A DNA stretch of 64,000 nt, from the NCBI RefSeq assembly GCF_035918155.1, contig NZ_CP109327.1:558001-622000 (forward strand), read 5' to 3'. A program made the translations under genes and the position numbers. Of this stretch, positions 36,404 through 44,437 are shown piece by piece. This DNA comes from Streptomyces sp. NBC_01591 (GTDB lineage: Bacteria > Actinomycetota > Actinomycetes > Streptomycetales > Streptomycetaceae). The stretch's first letter is position 1. Each line of letters starts with the position of its first letter. The notes below the pieces were generated by a model, which was not told where the DNA came from, did not search any database, and was given only the letters and a program-made list of their open reading frames with translations.

Positions 36404-37186
36404 ATGTCCGAGCCCTCCGTGCGGGATTTCTACGACGATTTGGCCCACGACTACCACCTGATGTTCCGGGACTGGGACGCGAGCATGGCCTACCAGGCCG
36501 AGGTATTGGGCGGGCTCGTCCGCCAATCTCTCGGCGCGGGACCGCACACCGTCCTGGACTGCTCGTGTGGGATCGGTACCCAGGCCATCGGGCTGGCCCT
36601 GGCCGGGCACCAGGTCGTCGGCAGCGACCTGAGCCCGGTCGCCGCCGCGCGCGCCGGCGCCGAGGCGGCGGCCCGGGGAAGTCGGCTTCCGGCCGCTGCG
36701 GCCGACATGCGCCAACTGCCTTTTAAAGAGACGTCATTCGATGTCGTCCTCTGCGCGGACAATTCGCTCACGCACCTACTCTCCGGGCAAGATCTCCGGA
36801 CGGCACTCCTCGGCATGAGACGGGTACTCCGAGACGACGGACTGCTGGTGATCACCGTCCGGTCCTATAACGAGACGCGCCAGACCAGACCCACGTCGAC
36901 ACCTCCCCAGGTCTCGCAAACACGCGAAGGCCAAGCGATCACCTTCCAGCTGTGGCACTGGCACGAAGACGGCGAACGCTATGACCTGGAGCACTTCCAG
37001 CTCATCCCCGCAAAGAACACCTGGCAGGTCCGAGTCCGCCGGACCACCCACTGGGCGCTGACGCCGCCGCAGCTGACAGAGTTCGTGACTGAAGCCGGCT
37101 TCACCAAAATCGCCTGGCACAGTCCGGCCTCCAGCGGGTACTACCAGCCCGTGCTCACCGCACAGCGCGCTCCCTCAGCGCAGTAG
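36404..37186 (+). CDS. Class I SAM-dependent methyltransferase
   Basis: 260 residues. Motif I is VLDCSCGIGTQAIGLA, followed by the acidic ribose-binding residue in VVGSDLSPVAAARAGAEA, then AAADMRQLPF and SFDVVLCADNSLTHLL (motif II region) and LRDDGLLVITVRSYNE. The N-terminus VRDFYDDLAHDYHLMFRDWD and overall layout resemble glycine/sarcosine N-methyltransferase-like proteins. The substrate is unknown. ATG at 36404 has GGTGGG just upstream. It stands alone between ISAzo13-B and IS630-B. Confidence 0.82.
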   Translation: MSEPSVRDFYDDLAHDYHLMFRDWDASMAYQAEVLGGLVRQSLGAGPHTVLDCSCGIGTQAIGLALAGHQVVGSDLSPVAAARAGAEAAARGSRLPAAAADMRQLPFKETSFDVVLCADNSLTHLLSGQDLRTALLGMRRVLRDDGLLVITVRSYNETRQTRPTSTPPQVSQTREGQAITFQLWHWHEDGERYDLEHFQLIPAKNTWQVRVRRTTHWALTPPQLTEFVTEAGFTKIAWHSPASSGYYQPVLTAQRAPSAQ

Positions 37187-37263
37187 TCCAGACATCGGTT
37201 CCGCCCTGCCTAACTCTCCGTTCATCCATGGCAAACCGGTGAACGTTGCCGGTCACAGCACTA

Positions 37264-38684
37264 GTGTGATGCGCCAGAAAAGGTGATCTTAAGTCTGCCG
37301 CTGGTTTTCGGTGCTGGGTGGGCTGATTTTGGTGAGGTAGTCGGCGAGGGACTTGAGGATCTCGTCGGCGGTCTTGGTCCAGGTGAACGGCTTCGGGTTC
37401 TCGTTCCAGGTGTCGATCCAGGCGGTGATGTCCTTCTCCAGGGCTGTCACGGAGGTGTGGACGCCGCGGCGGATGAGTTTGTCGGTCAGCAGGCCGAACC
37501 ACCGCTCGACCTGGTTCATCCAGGAAGAGCCGGTCGGGGTGAAGTGGACGTGGAAGCGGGGGTGTTTTCCCAGCCACGTCTTGATCTCGGCGGTGTTGTG
37601 GGTGGCGTAATTGTCACAGACCAGGTGGACGTCGAGTCCGGTGGGCACGGCCTTGTCGATCCGGATCAGGAACTTCTTGAACTCGATGGCGCGGTGGCGG
37701 CGGTGCAGTTCCGATATGACGGTGCCGTCGGCGATGTTGAAGGCGGCGAACAGGCTGGTGATCCCGTGCCGGTAGTAGTCGTGGGTCCGGCGTTCGGGCA
37801 TGCCCGGCATCATCGGCAGTACCGGCTGCGAGCGGTCCAGTGCCTGGATCTGGCTCTTTTCATCGACGCAGAGAACCACCGCCTTCTCCGGCGGCTGGTG
37901 GTAGAGGCCGACGACGTCGACGACCTTGGCGACGAACTGCGGGTCGGTGGACAGTTTGAAGGAGTCCTGCAGGTGGGGCTTGAGGCCGAACTTCTTCCAG
38001 ATCCGCCCGACGGTCGACTCCGACAGCCCGCTGTGCTTCGCCATCGAGGCACGCGACCAGTGCGTGTCCTTGCCCGGGACGGACTCCAGAGTCGCCACGA
38101 GTACGTCCTCGACCTGGTCGAGCAGGACCGAGGGCGGCCTGCCGGGGCGGGGCTCGTCCGTCAGTCCGTCCAGACGCAGGGTGATGAACCTGGAGCGCCA
38201 GCGGTTCACCGTCGCGTGGGCGATGCCGAGTTCGGCCGCGACCTCCTTGTTCGTCCCGCCCTCCGCACACCGCAGCACGATCTTCGCGCGCAGTGCCAGG
38301 AACTGCGCGGTCTTCGCCCGCCGCGCCCAGCGCGTCAGCTCCGCACGCTCGGCTTCGCTGAGCACCAGGTCCGGCTTGCGCCGGCCCGGCCGCGGCTCAT
38401 CCACCAAGCCCGCCAGCCGCCGGGCCACGAACCGCGAACGCCACTTGCGCACCGTCTCCACGGACACCCCACAGCCCGCCGCCACAGCGGTACTTGACGC
38501 CCCGTCCGCACAGGCCAGGATGATCCGCGCCCGCTCCGCCACACGGGCCGGCACCCCGCCACCCGCCCAGCGCAGCAACTCCGCACGCTCCTCAGCGGAC
38601 AGCACGACTTCGACAGCACGAGGGCCTCGATGCGACATAAAAACAGCCTACAGACTTAAGACCGGCTTTTCTGGCGCATCACAC
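37264..38684 (-). mobile_element. IS630-B, complete insertion sequence
   Basis: 1421 bases, terminal repeats GTGTGATGCGCCAGAAAAG perfect over 19 bases, then 6 variable bases, then TTAAGTCTG in both. It is flanked by TA on both sides (37262-37263 and 38685-38686), the IS630 target duplication. It is the source or sister of the relic at 2-2.9 kb. Confidence 0.95.
37289..38638 (-). CDS. IS630-family transposase
   Basis: 449 residues. It has two successive HTH units (VPARVAERARIILACADG..., then KEVAAELGIAHATVNRWRSR), a third recognition segment (SMAKHSGLSESTVGRIWKKF) and the DDE_3 catalytic domain with VVLCVDEKSQIQALDR (first Asp), DVHLVCDNYATHNTAEIKTW (second) and HFTPTGSSWMNQVERWFGLL (Glu). 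It is full-length, with no lesion, and is likely able to mobilise itself and the relic that keeps the right end. Confidence 0.93.
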   Translation of the reverse strand: MSHRGPRAVEVVLSAEERAELLRWAGGGVPARVAERARIILACADGASSTAVAAGCGVSVETVRKWRSRFVARRLAGLVDEPRPGRRKPDLVLSEAERAELTRWARRAKTAQFLALRAKIVLRCAEGGTNKEVAAELGIAHATVNRWRSRFITLRLDGLTDEPRPGRPPSVLLDQVEDVLVATLESVPGKDTHWSRASMAKHSGLSESTVGRIWKKFGLKPHLQDSFKLSTDPQFVAKVVDVVGLYHQPPEKAVVLCVDEKSQIQALDRSQPVLPMMPGMPERRTHDYYRHGITSLFAAFNIADGTVISELHRRHRAIEFKKFLIRIDKAVPTGLDVHLVCDNYATHNTAEIKTWLGKHPRFHVHFTPTGSSWMNQVERWFGLLTDKLIRRGVHTSVTALEKDITAWIDTWNENPKPFTWTKTADEILKSLADYLTKISPPSTENQRQT

Positions 38685-38686
38685 TA

Positions 38687-39786
38687 GGGCGTGTATCGAG
38701 TCGTGATCACCGGATGGTCGGGGTGAGGTCTTTGATCCAGATCATCGAGGCGCGCAGGTGGAGTCCGGCGAGGTAGCTGTCCGGGGTCTTGTCGTATCGG
38801 GTGGCGATGCCACGCCAGGCCTTGAGCTTGTTGATCTGGCGTTCGACGGTGTTCCGCTCTTTGTAGAGGTCCGCGTCGTGACTGGCGGGCCGGCCGCCCC
38901 TGCTGCCCTTCTTCTTCCGATTGGCGGCTTGGTCCTTCTTCTCCGGGATGACTGCCTTGATGTGACGTTTCCGCAGGTGGGCCCGGATACCGCGGGACGA
39001 GTAGGCCTTGTCCCCGGCGACCGCGTCCGGCCGGGTACGGGGGCGGCCGACGGGCCCGCGGACTCGTATCTTCCCCAGCACGGGGATGAACTGCGGGCTG
39101 TCGGCGGCCTGTCCCGCGGTCAGAACGAACGCCGGCGGGCGGCACTTGCGGTCGGCGGCAAGGTGGACCTTGCCGGTCTGCCCACCTCTAGAGAGCGTCC
39201 CAGGAGGGCGGCCTTCAGTCGGAGTTTTCGGCGACGCCGGATGCGTCGTCGCTCTTCCCGCTCGGGATCGTTTTCGGCGTCCTGCCCGGTTTGTTCTTCG
39301 AGGTCGCCTCCTTTGACCTGGCCTTCTCCTCCTCGGCGGCGGCCTCCTCCAGCGCGGCGACGACGTCCTGGTCCAGATGCATCCCGGCGGCGTCGTGGTG
39401 AGCCCGCGCGGTGGTGGAGTCGACGCTGACCAGGGACAGGTCCACCTCGCCCCGCTTCGCGGCCTCCGCGATCAGCCCCTCCAGCAGGGCCTCGAAGACG
39501 CCGGCGTCACGCCACTGCCGGAAGCGGTTGTGGACGGTCGACCAGGCACCGAACTCCTGCGGCATCTCCCGCCACTGCCCGCCCGTCTTGAACCGCCAGA
39601 TCACCCCCTCGAACTGCTGCCGCAGCCGCTCGGGGTACGGGCCGTACTCGCCGATCGGCAGGTACAGCTCGATGAACCCCCAATCCCTGTCCGTCAGTTG
39701 CACTCGCGTCATGCAAGAACATCTACCGGTCCAGGCCCCGCCGCGAGGGCGAATCCCTCAGATTGATCACGACTCGATACATGCCC
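38687..39786 (-). mobile_element. IS5-A, complete ends
   Basis: 1100 bases with terminal repeats GGGCGTGTATCGAGTCGTGA and TCACGACTCGATACATGCCC, flanked by TA. The left TA is also the duplicated TA of IS630-B, so the two elements share one target dinucleotide. IS4-B is inserted 4-6 bases outside the other end. Confidence 0.85.
38707..39712 (-). pseudogene. IS5-family transposase in two frames
   Basis: The first frame (39712-39215) has LTDRDWGFIELYLPIG, GGQWREMPQEFGAWSTVHNR, LSLVSVDSTTARAHHDAAGM (first Asp). The second (down to 38707) has GGQTGKVHLAADRKCRPPAF, DAVAGDKAYSSRGIRAHLRK (second Asp) and RNTVERQINKLKAWRGIATR (Glu). The second frame is +1 relative to the first. Many IS5/IS427 elements use a programmed -1 shift, so +1 here is more likely an indel, near 39215-39240 at a GAAAAC sequence. 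Both ends of the element are intact. Confidence 0.75.
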
Positions 39787-39792
39787 TAGCTC

Positions 39793-41245
39793 CAATACCG
39801 TTCAGTTAAGCCCTGCTGGGTTATCGTGGGTGCATGCCGCGTTCTGGTTGGGTGAAGCCGTCTTCTGATGTCCGGTTGTCGGATTTGGTGTCTGTGGGGT
39901 TGCTGACGCGGGTGTTTCCCGCGGACGTGGTTGACGCGGTGATCGAGGAGGCGGGGCGTACTGAGCGGCGTCACCGGTCGTTGCCTGCCCGGGTGATGGC
40001 GTACTTCTCGATGGGGATGGCGTTGTATTCGGATGGTTCCTACGAGGATGTGTTCGCGCAGCTCACGGACGGGCTGTCGTGGGCGTCGGGGTGGTCGGAG
40101 TCGTTTCCGCCGCCCTCGAAGTCGGCGATCTTCCAGGCCAGGGCTCGTCTGGGGTTCGAGCCAGTGCGGGATCTCTTCGCCCGTGTCGCGCGTCCGCTGG
40201 CGGGGCCGGACACGCCGGGGTCGTGGCTGGCCGGGCGTCGCCTGGTGGCGATCGACGGGACGTGCCTGGACGTGGCGGACACGGCGGCCAACGCGGAGTT
40301 CTTCGGGCGGCCCGCTTCCAGCAGGGGGGAGCGGTCCGCGTTTCCGCAGGCCCGCCTGGTGGCATTGGCGGAATGCGGTACTCATGCGGTCTTCGACGCT
40401 GTCACCGGCCCGTGCAGTGTGTCGGAGATCGAGTTGTCCCGGCAGCTCGTCGGGCGACTTGAGCCGGGCCAGCTGGTCCTGGCCGACCGGGGCTTTTACG
40501 GGTTCCGCCTCTGGCAGCAGTCCGCAGCCACGGGCGCGGATCTGCTCTGGCGAGTGAAGACGAACCTGAGGCCCCGGTATCTGGAAACCCTGGCCGACGG
40601 GTCGTGGCTGGCCAGGATCGTCCCGACGTCGGGCCCGAACCGGGCCACGACGGATCCACTCACGGTCAGAGTGATCGACTACACGGTCGATGACGGCCGG
40701 GACAACCCCGAGGAATACCGTCTGCTGACCACGATCCTCGACCCGGCCGAGGCCGGCGCCGAGGACCTCGCAGCCGCCTACGTCCAACGGTGGGAAATCG
40801 AGACCACCTTCGACGAACTGAAAACCCACCAGCGCGGGCCCCGCGCGGTACTGCGCTCGAAAGCCCCCGAGCTCGTCCAGCAAGAAATCTGGGGACACCT
40901 GTGCTGCCACTACGCCATCCGCACCCTGATGGCCGACACCGCCGCACACGCCGGCCACGACCCCGACAGAGTCTCCTTCGTCAAAGCCCTCCGCATCGCT
41001 CGCCGTTCAGTCGCGCAGAGCGCATTTCCCCCCTCCGAGCACTGACACGGCCGACACGATCTGGCATCACGCCATCCGATGGCTCACCCAACACCTCAAC
41101 CCACCACGCCGAAAGCGCACACACCCACGAGTCGTCAAACGCAAGATCCTGAAATGGGCCGCGAAACGCTCCCACCACACACACTCGCCCCAACCCAAAC
41201 ACAACCCCCACATCACCATCCAAATCCACTAACTGAACGGTATTG
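39793..41245 (+). mobile_element. IS4-B with 10-base target duplication
   Basis: 1453 bases, terminal repeats CAATACCGTTCAGTTA and TAACTGAACGGTATTG, flanked by GCCCTAGCTC on both sides (39783-39792 and 41246-41255). The target overlaps the end of IS5-A and lies beside a SnoaL-like gene whose C-terminus it cuts. Confidence 0.92.
39834..41233 (+). pseudogene. IS4-family transposase, late frameshift
   Basis: The main frame (39834-41045, 403 codons) has the IS4 N-terminal domain (LVSVGLLTRVFPADVVDAVI, MGMALYSDGSYEDVFAQLTD), the DDE residues in RLVAIDGTCLDVADT and LVLADRGFYGFRLWQQSA, and the Y-R-E-K-type signature QRWEIETTFDELKTHQRGPR. Near 41035 one base change shifts the frame; the family tail (WHHAIRWLTQHLNPPRRKRT ... 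HNPHITIQIH) continues in the next frame to about 41233. The catalytic residues are all before the shift, so partial activity cannot be excluded. Confidence 0.82.
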
Positions 41246-41249
41246 GCCC

Positions 41250-41570
41250 TAGCTCCGTCCAGTACTCACGGCCGCTGGTGACAGGCCGTTACGGACAGTC
41301 CAGAAGGATGCCACCCGGTGGATGCCCATCGTGCCGTGAGGAACTCGACCTCGGAAACGACTTCGTTCCCGGACGACAGGACACGAAGGATCTTGATCAA
41401 CCACCCTTCCGGATATTCCGCGTTGATACGTACGAAGTTCTCCCGGCCATGGATACGTTCACCGCTGACCGGCCATTCCACAACTACATCTTCCGCCAGC
41501 AGTTCGCCGACGCCTGCCCAGTCCCGGGCCTGCATGCGGTCCTAAAGCATCTGAATGGTGTTTGAAGGTT
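41250..41570 (-). pseudogene. SnoaL-like (NTF2-fold) protein, broken
   Basis: Reads QARDWAGVGELLAEDVVVEW, GERIHGRENFVRINAEYPEG and ILRVLSSGNEVVSEVE, then in a shifted frame PHGTMGIHRVASFWTVRNG and finally REYWTELG, abutting the IS4-B target copy. This is the SnoaL-like polyketide-cyclase/NTF2 fold. An in-frame TAG occurs just before the first block, and two further frameshifts follow. The C-terminus is cut by IS4-B. It cannot be functional as read. Confidence 0.65.
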
Positions 41571-41807
41571 CCATAACCACATCCTGCATGGCACCACCGA
41601 CAGTGGCCCTGGTCTCCCGCAACGCACCGCCATCGGTTCCGGGAGGACAGCCGCTGGCGGTCAGCCGACCTTGGCGGTTTCCTCGGCTCGGGCCCGATAC
41701 GGCCTCTGGGTGCCTGCACTGGCGGTTACATAGGGCACAGTGGCGGAGTGGCAGCTCCTACCGCCCGGAGCTGCTGCGTTGTCGATGTTGCGTTGTGGAG
41801 AGCACTG

Positions 41808-42719
41808 ATGGACCGGACCATGTATGCCGAGAGCTTCGTCGAGCACCGTGACGGTGAGACGTCGGAGACGCTGCGGTGGCTTCCTGAAATGTACAGGGCC
41901 GCCGCGGCGCGGCTGGAAAAACTGGAGCGGGAGGCAGAGCAGAGGTATCCGGGGGTCTTCGAGCGCCTGGACACGGAACGCGTGGCAGCCGGGGCCACTG
42001 TCCCCTCGTGGTGCTGGCTGCCGGTGGCCCGGGTTCAAGAGGTACTGGCGCACCACTACACCAGTCACGGGACGGGCGTCGAAGGCGCCTCCCCTACAGC
42101 ACAGAGGTCCGTCGATGCCGCGCGGCTGGCGTCGATCGGGGCGTGGCGGGCCGCAGGGCGGCACATGGTCCACCCGGACGACGACCTCATCCCCTGGCCG
42201 CACGAGGCAGAGTGCGAAGGGGGCGACGAAATGCCTGTCGACCTGCCCGGACGATGGCCGCTCTCCGGCCTGTACGTGGTCTTTCTGTCCCCGAACCCGG
42301 CCGTCCAGGCCGAGGGAGGCTTCTTGCACCTGGAGTGGGACGAGCGGGAGCAGCGGGCCGCATTGCGCATCGCACCCGACAGGGAGCCGATTGCCGGCCT
42401 GGAGCGGCTGGATGCCCAGCCGCTCCACCTGGTGGGCGACACGATCCTTGAGGCGGCCCGCAAGACTGTGCGCGCTGTCCCGTCGGACACGGTCCTTGCT
42501 ACGTCCTCGGGCAGTGACCTGGATTGGTCAGCGATGCTACTGGCCGGCCAGAACCGGTTCTGGGTACGGGCAGCTGACAGGCTGACCTCGCCACAGGTCA
42601 ACTTCGTGGACGCGGCACAGGCCCTGGGGCGCGCCCCAGGGGCCCTGTGGCCCCCCGAGCAGCCGGATGCGAAAGGCAGGGCGCCTTTGCTGTGGCTGGC
42701 GATGCCCGCAAACGCGTGA
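41808..42719 (+). CDS. Hypothetical protein
   Basis: 303 residues from ATG 41808, with GGAG 8 bases upstream. A helical acidic N-terminus (MYRAAAARLEKLEREAEQRY) is followed by VPSWCWLPVARVQEVLAHHY, HMVHPDDDLIPWPHE and a C-terminal half with LSGLYVVFLSPNPAVQAEGG and LYVVFL-type strands. No signal peptide, membrane segment or catalytic motif is recognised. The gene is unbroken in a neighbourhood of relics, with codon use like ordinary Streptomyces genes, so it is probably expressed. A 15-base inverted repeat follows the stop at once. Confidence 0.65.
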   Translation: MDRTMYAESFVEHRDGETSETLRWLPEMYRAAAARLEKLEREAEQRYPGVFERLDTERVAAGATVPSWCWLPVARVQEVLAHHYTSHGTGVEGASPTAQRSVDAARLASIGAWRAAGRHMVHPDDDLIPWPHEAECEGGDEMPVDLPGRWPLSGLYVVFLSPNPAVQAEGGFLHLEWDEREQRAALRIAPDREPIAGLERLDAQPLHLVGDTILEAARKTVRAVPSDTVLATSSGSDLDWSAMLLAGQNRFWVRAADRLTSPQVNFVDAAQALGRAPGALWPPEQPDAKGRAPLLWLAMPANA

Positions 42720-42733
42720 TGATTTCCCGGAAA

Positions 42734-42807
42734 CTGTATCCATACCGAACCGATCACCGATCTGAAATCCGTTCGATCCTCATGCTCGATGATCGGTATG
42801 GATACAG
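42734..42807. repeat. Perfect 15-base inverted repeat
   Basis: CTGTATCCATACCGA (42734-42748) and its exact complement TCGGTATGGATACAG (42793-42807), 44 bases apart, 14 bases after the stop of the hypothetical gene. It could be a terminator, a small non-autonomous element or a recombination site. The arms are unlike any IS end in the window. Confidence 0.6.
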
Positions 42808-42904
42808 CTTCTGACCGGCGGGGGCCTGCCGGGCGGGGGTGTGGGGGCCGGCCGCGGTGGCGGTGGCCAGGCCGACGGCAACCGAGGAACTGTGGCCGCC
42901 CGGG

Positions 42905-43140
42905 CCTGATGGCCGCCATGCTTGAGGCGTTCGCCGAGGCACGGCCGCTGATCGAGGGCATCAAGGCGGTAGGCGACCCGATCGAGGTCCTGCCCGTCGC
43001 CTTCCACGCGCTGTGGCACGGGCAGCTGGGCGTGGCGCTGGATGCTCCGTTACACGAACGGGTCCTGGTCCGCTCCCCCACGGCCCCTCGGCGTGCGGGC
43101 GGCCCGGCTGATCGCCGGGCCGCCGCCGTCCATGACTGGA
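42905..43140 (+). pseudogene. TnsA-like protein, C-terminal relic
   Basis: Plus-strand LMAAMLEAFAEARPLIEGIK then AVGDPIEVLPVAFHALWHGQ and PLHERVLV. This matches the C-terminal pattern of the TnsA-like endonuclease subunits that Streptomyces annotations describe for heteromeric transposases. The upstream catalytic part is absent, and the sequence runs into the IS5-D relic. Assignment is by memory and moderate. Confidence 0.45.
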
Positions 43141-43212
43141 GGTCTTGACGCTCTGCGCTTCGATCACGCAGCCCGACGGTTTGAGGTTCCCCCGCAGCGC
43201 GGGAGTGGCTGA

Positions 43213-44244
43213 CTAGCTGGTCAGAGCGGGTTGACGTGGTTTCAGGTTCACTTGTTCGGTCGCTGCCGGGGCGGCGTAGTACTTCTCCTCGAACTCGATC
43301 GGGCTGAGGTAGCCCAGTCGTTTCTGGATGCGGCGGGGGTTGTAGAAGCCGTCGATGTACTCGAAGAGCGCGAGGTTCGCTTCGGCTCTGGTGGCGAAGA
43401 CGCGGCCGCGGATGCACTCGGTCTTGATGACCATCCACAGGTTCTCCGCCAGGGCATTGTCGAACGAGTCGCCGACCGAGCCCATGGACGCCTGGATACC
43501 GGCCCTGACCAGGCGTGTTGTGAGCTTCACGGACGTGTATTGACAGCCGTGGTCGGCGTGGTGAATGAGCTCACCGGGGGCGACCTCGCGGCTGGCCAGG
43601 GCATACTCCAGCGAGGTGAGGACCAGGTCGGCGTCCGCGCGGGCGGAGGTCTCCCAGGCGACCACCCGGCGGGAGAACGCGTCGCGGATCGCGGACAGCC
43701 ACAACGGCCCCTCCCCGGTGGAGATCATGGTCAAGTCGGTAACCCACAGCCGGTTCGGCCCATTCGCGGTGAAGTCGCGTTGCACCAGGTCAGGGGCCAG
43801 ATCGGCGTCCGGGTCACGGCGAGTGAAACCCGTGCCCCGGCGGGGGCTGATCCCGGCCAGGCCGGCCTCCCGCATGAGCCGCTCGACGCGCTTCCTGCCG
43901 ACGTGGACGCCCTCACGCTTGAGGACGGCGTGCACGCGAGGTGAGCCATAGATCCCGCCGGACTCGTCGTGGACCTGCTGGATCCTGCCCGTCAGCTCGG
44001 CGTCCCGGCGGCGCCGTTCGCACGGTTCCTTCTCGGCCTGGCGCCACCGGTAGTAGGTGGAGGAAGGGATGTTCAGTTCCCGGAGTACGGGCTCGACCCC
44101 CAGATGCGGGTGCTCGTCAACGAGCGCCGTCACCTGGGCCGGGTCGGGTCGAGCTGGGCCGCGAAAAAGCCGAGGCCGTCCGCAGGACCTCATTCGCACG
44201 CTTGAGCTGGGCATTCTCCTTGCGCAGGGCGGCAAGCTCCTCAC
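43213..44244 (-). CDS. IS3-family transposase OrfB
   Basis: Integrase-type catalytic protein, readable from about 44180. It has VTALVDEHPHLGVEPVLREL, the HTH_21 segment GGIYGSPRVHAVLKREGVHV, and DDE: RLWVTDLTMISTGEG (Asp), HHADHGCQYTSVKL (Asp), SMGSVGDSFDNALAENLWMV (Glu). The tail NPRRIQKRLGYLSPIEFEEK is complete. OrfB lacks its own good start and would be made as an OrfA-OrfB fusion by frameshifting at the T-run. No internal lesion. Confidence 0.85.
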   Translation of the reverse strand: MRSLPPCARRMPSSSVRMRSCGRPRLFRGPARPDPAQVTALVDEHPHLGVEPVLRELNIPSSTYYRWRQAEKEPCERRRRDAELTGRIQQVHDESGGIYGSPRVHAVLKREGVHVGRKRVERLMREAGLAGISPRRGTGFTRRDPDADLAPDLVQRDFTANGPNRLWVTDLTMISTGEGPLWLSAIRDAFSRRVVAWETSARADADLVLTSLEYALASREVAPGELIHHADHGCQYTSVKLTTRLVRAGIQASMGSVGDSFDNALAENLWMVIKTECIRGRVFATRAEANLALFEYIDGFYNPRRIQKRLGYLSPIEFEEKYYAAPAATEQVNLKPRQPALTS

Positions 44245-44437
44245 GCTCGGCGGTGGTGAGCAGGTCGTCGCGTTCGCCGGCGTCGGCCTCGGCCTGGCGG
44301 ATCCAGTTGCGCAGGGCCTCGTGGTGCACGCCGAGTTCCTCGGCCATGCGGCGGATCACGGGCTTCGGCTCGGCGGTCCGGTACATCCGGACCGCACGCT
44401 CACGCAACTCCAGCGGGTACTTTCTCGGCGCAGGCAT
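44117..44437 (-). CDS. IS3-family transposase OrfA
   Basis: HTH protein: [40 protein letters not shown] (HTH) and a leucine-zipper-like LAALRKENAQLKRANEVLRT. In relatives the C-terminus reads SAFFAAQLDPTRP; here a run of five T residues (44164-44168) appears one T short, and the frame instead reads SAFSRPSSTRP to 44117. Either OrfA ends abnormally, or slippage in the T-run supplies both products. Start at 44437. Confidence 0.75.
   Translation of the reverse strand: MPAPRKYPLELRERAVRMYRTAEPKPVIRRMAEELGVHHEALRNWIRQAEADAGERDDLLTTAEREELAALRKENAQLKRANEVLRTASAFSRPSSTRPGPGDGAR

Noticed and set aside
38707..39712. Programmed frameshift in the IS5-A transposase
   Set aside because: The second frame is +1, whereas the family is known for -1 shifts; an indel is the simpler explanation.
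42065..43438. 457-codon minus-strand ORF
   Set aside because: It joins unrelated frames of the hypothetical gene, the TnsA-like and IS5 relics and IS3-D; no family pattern runs through it.
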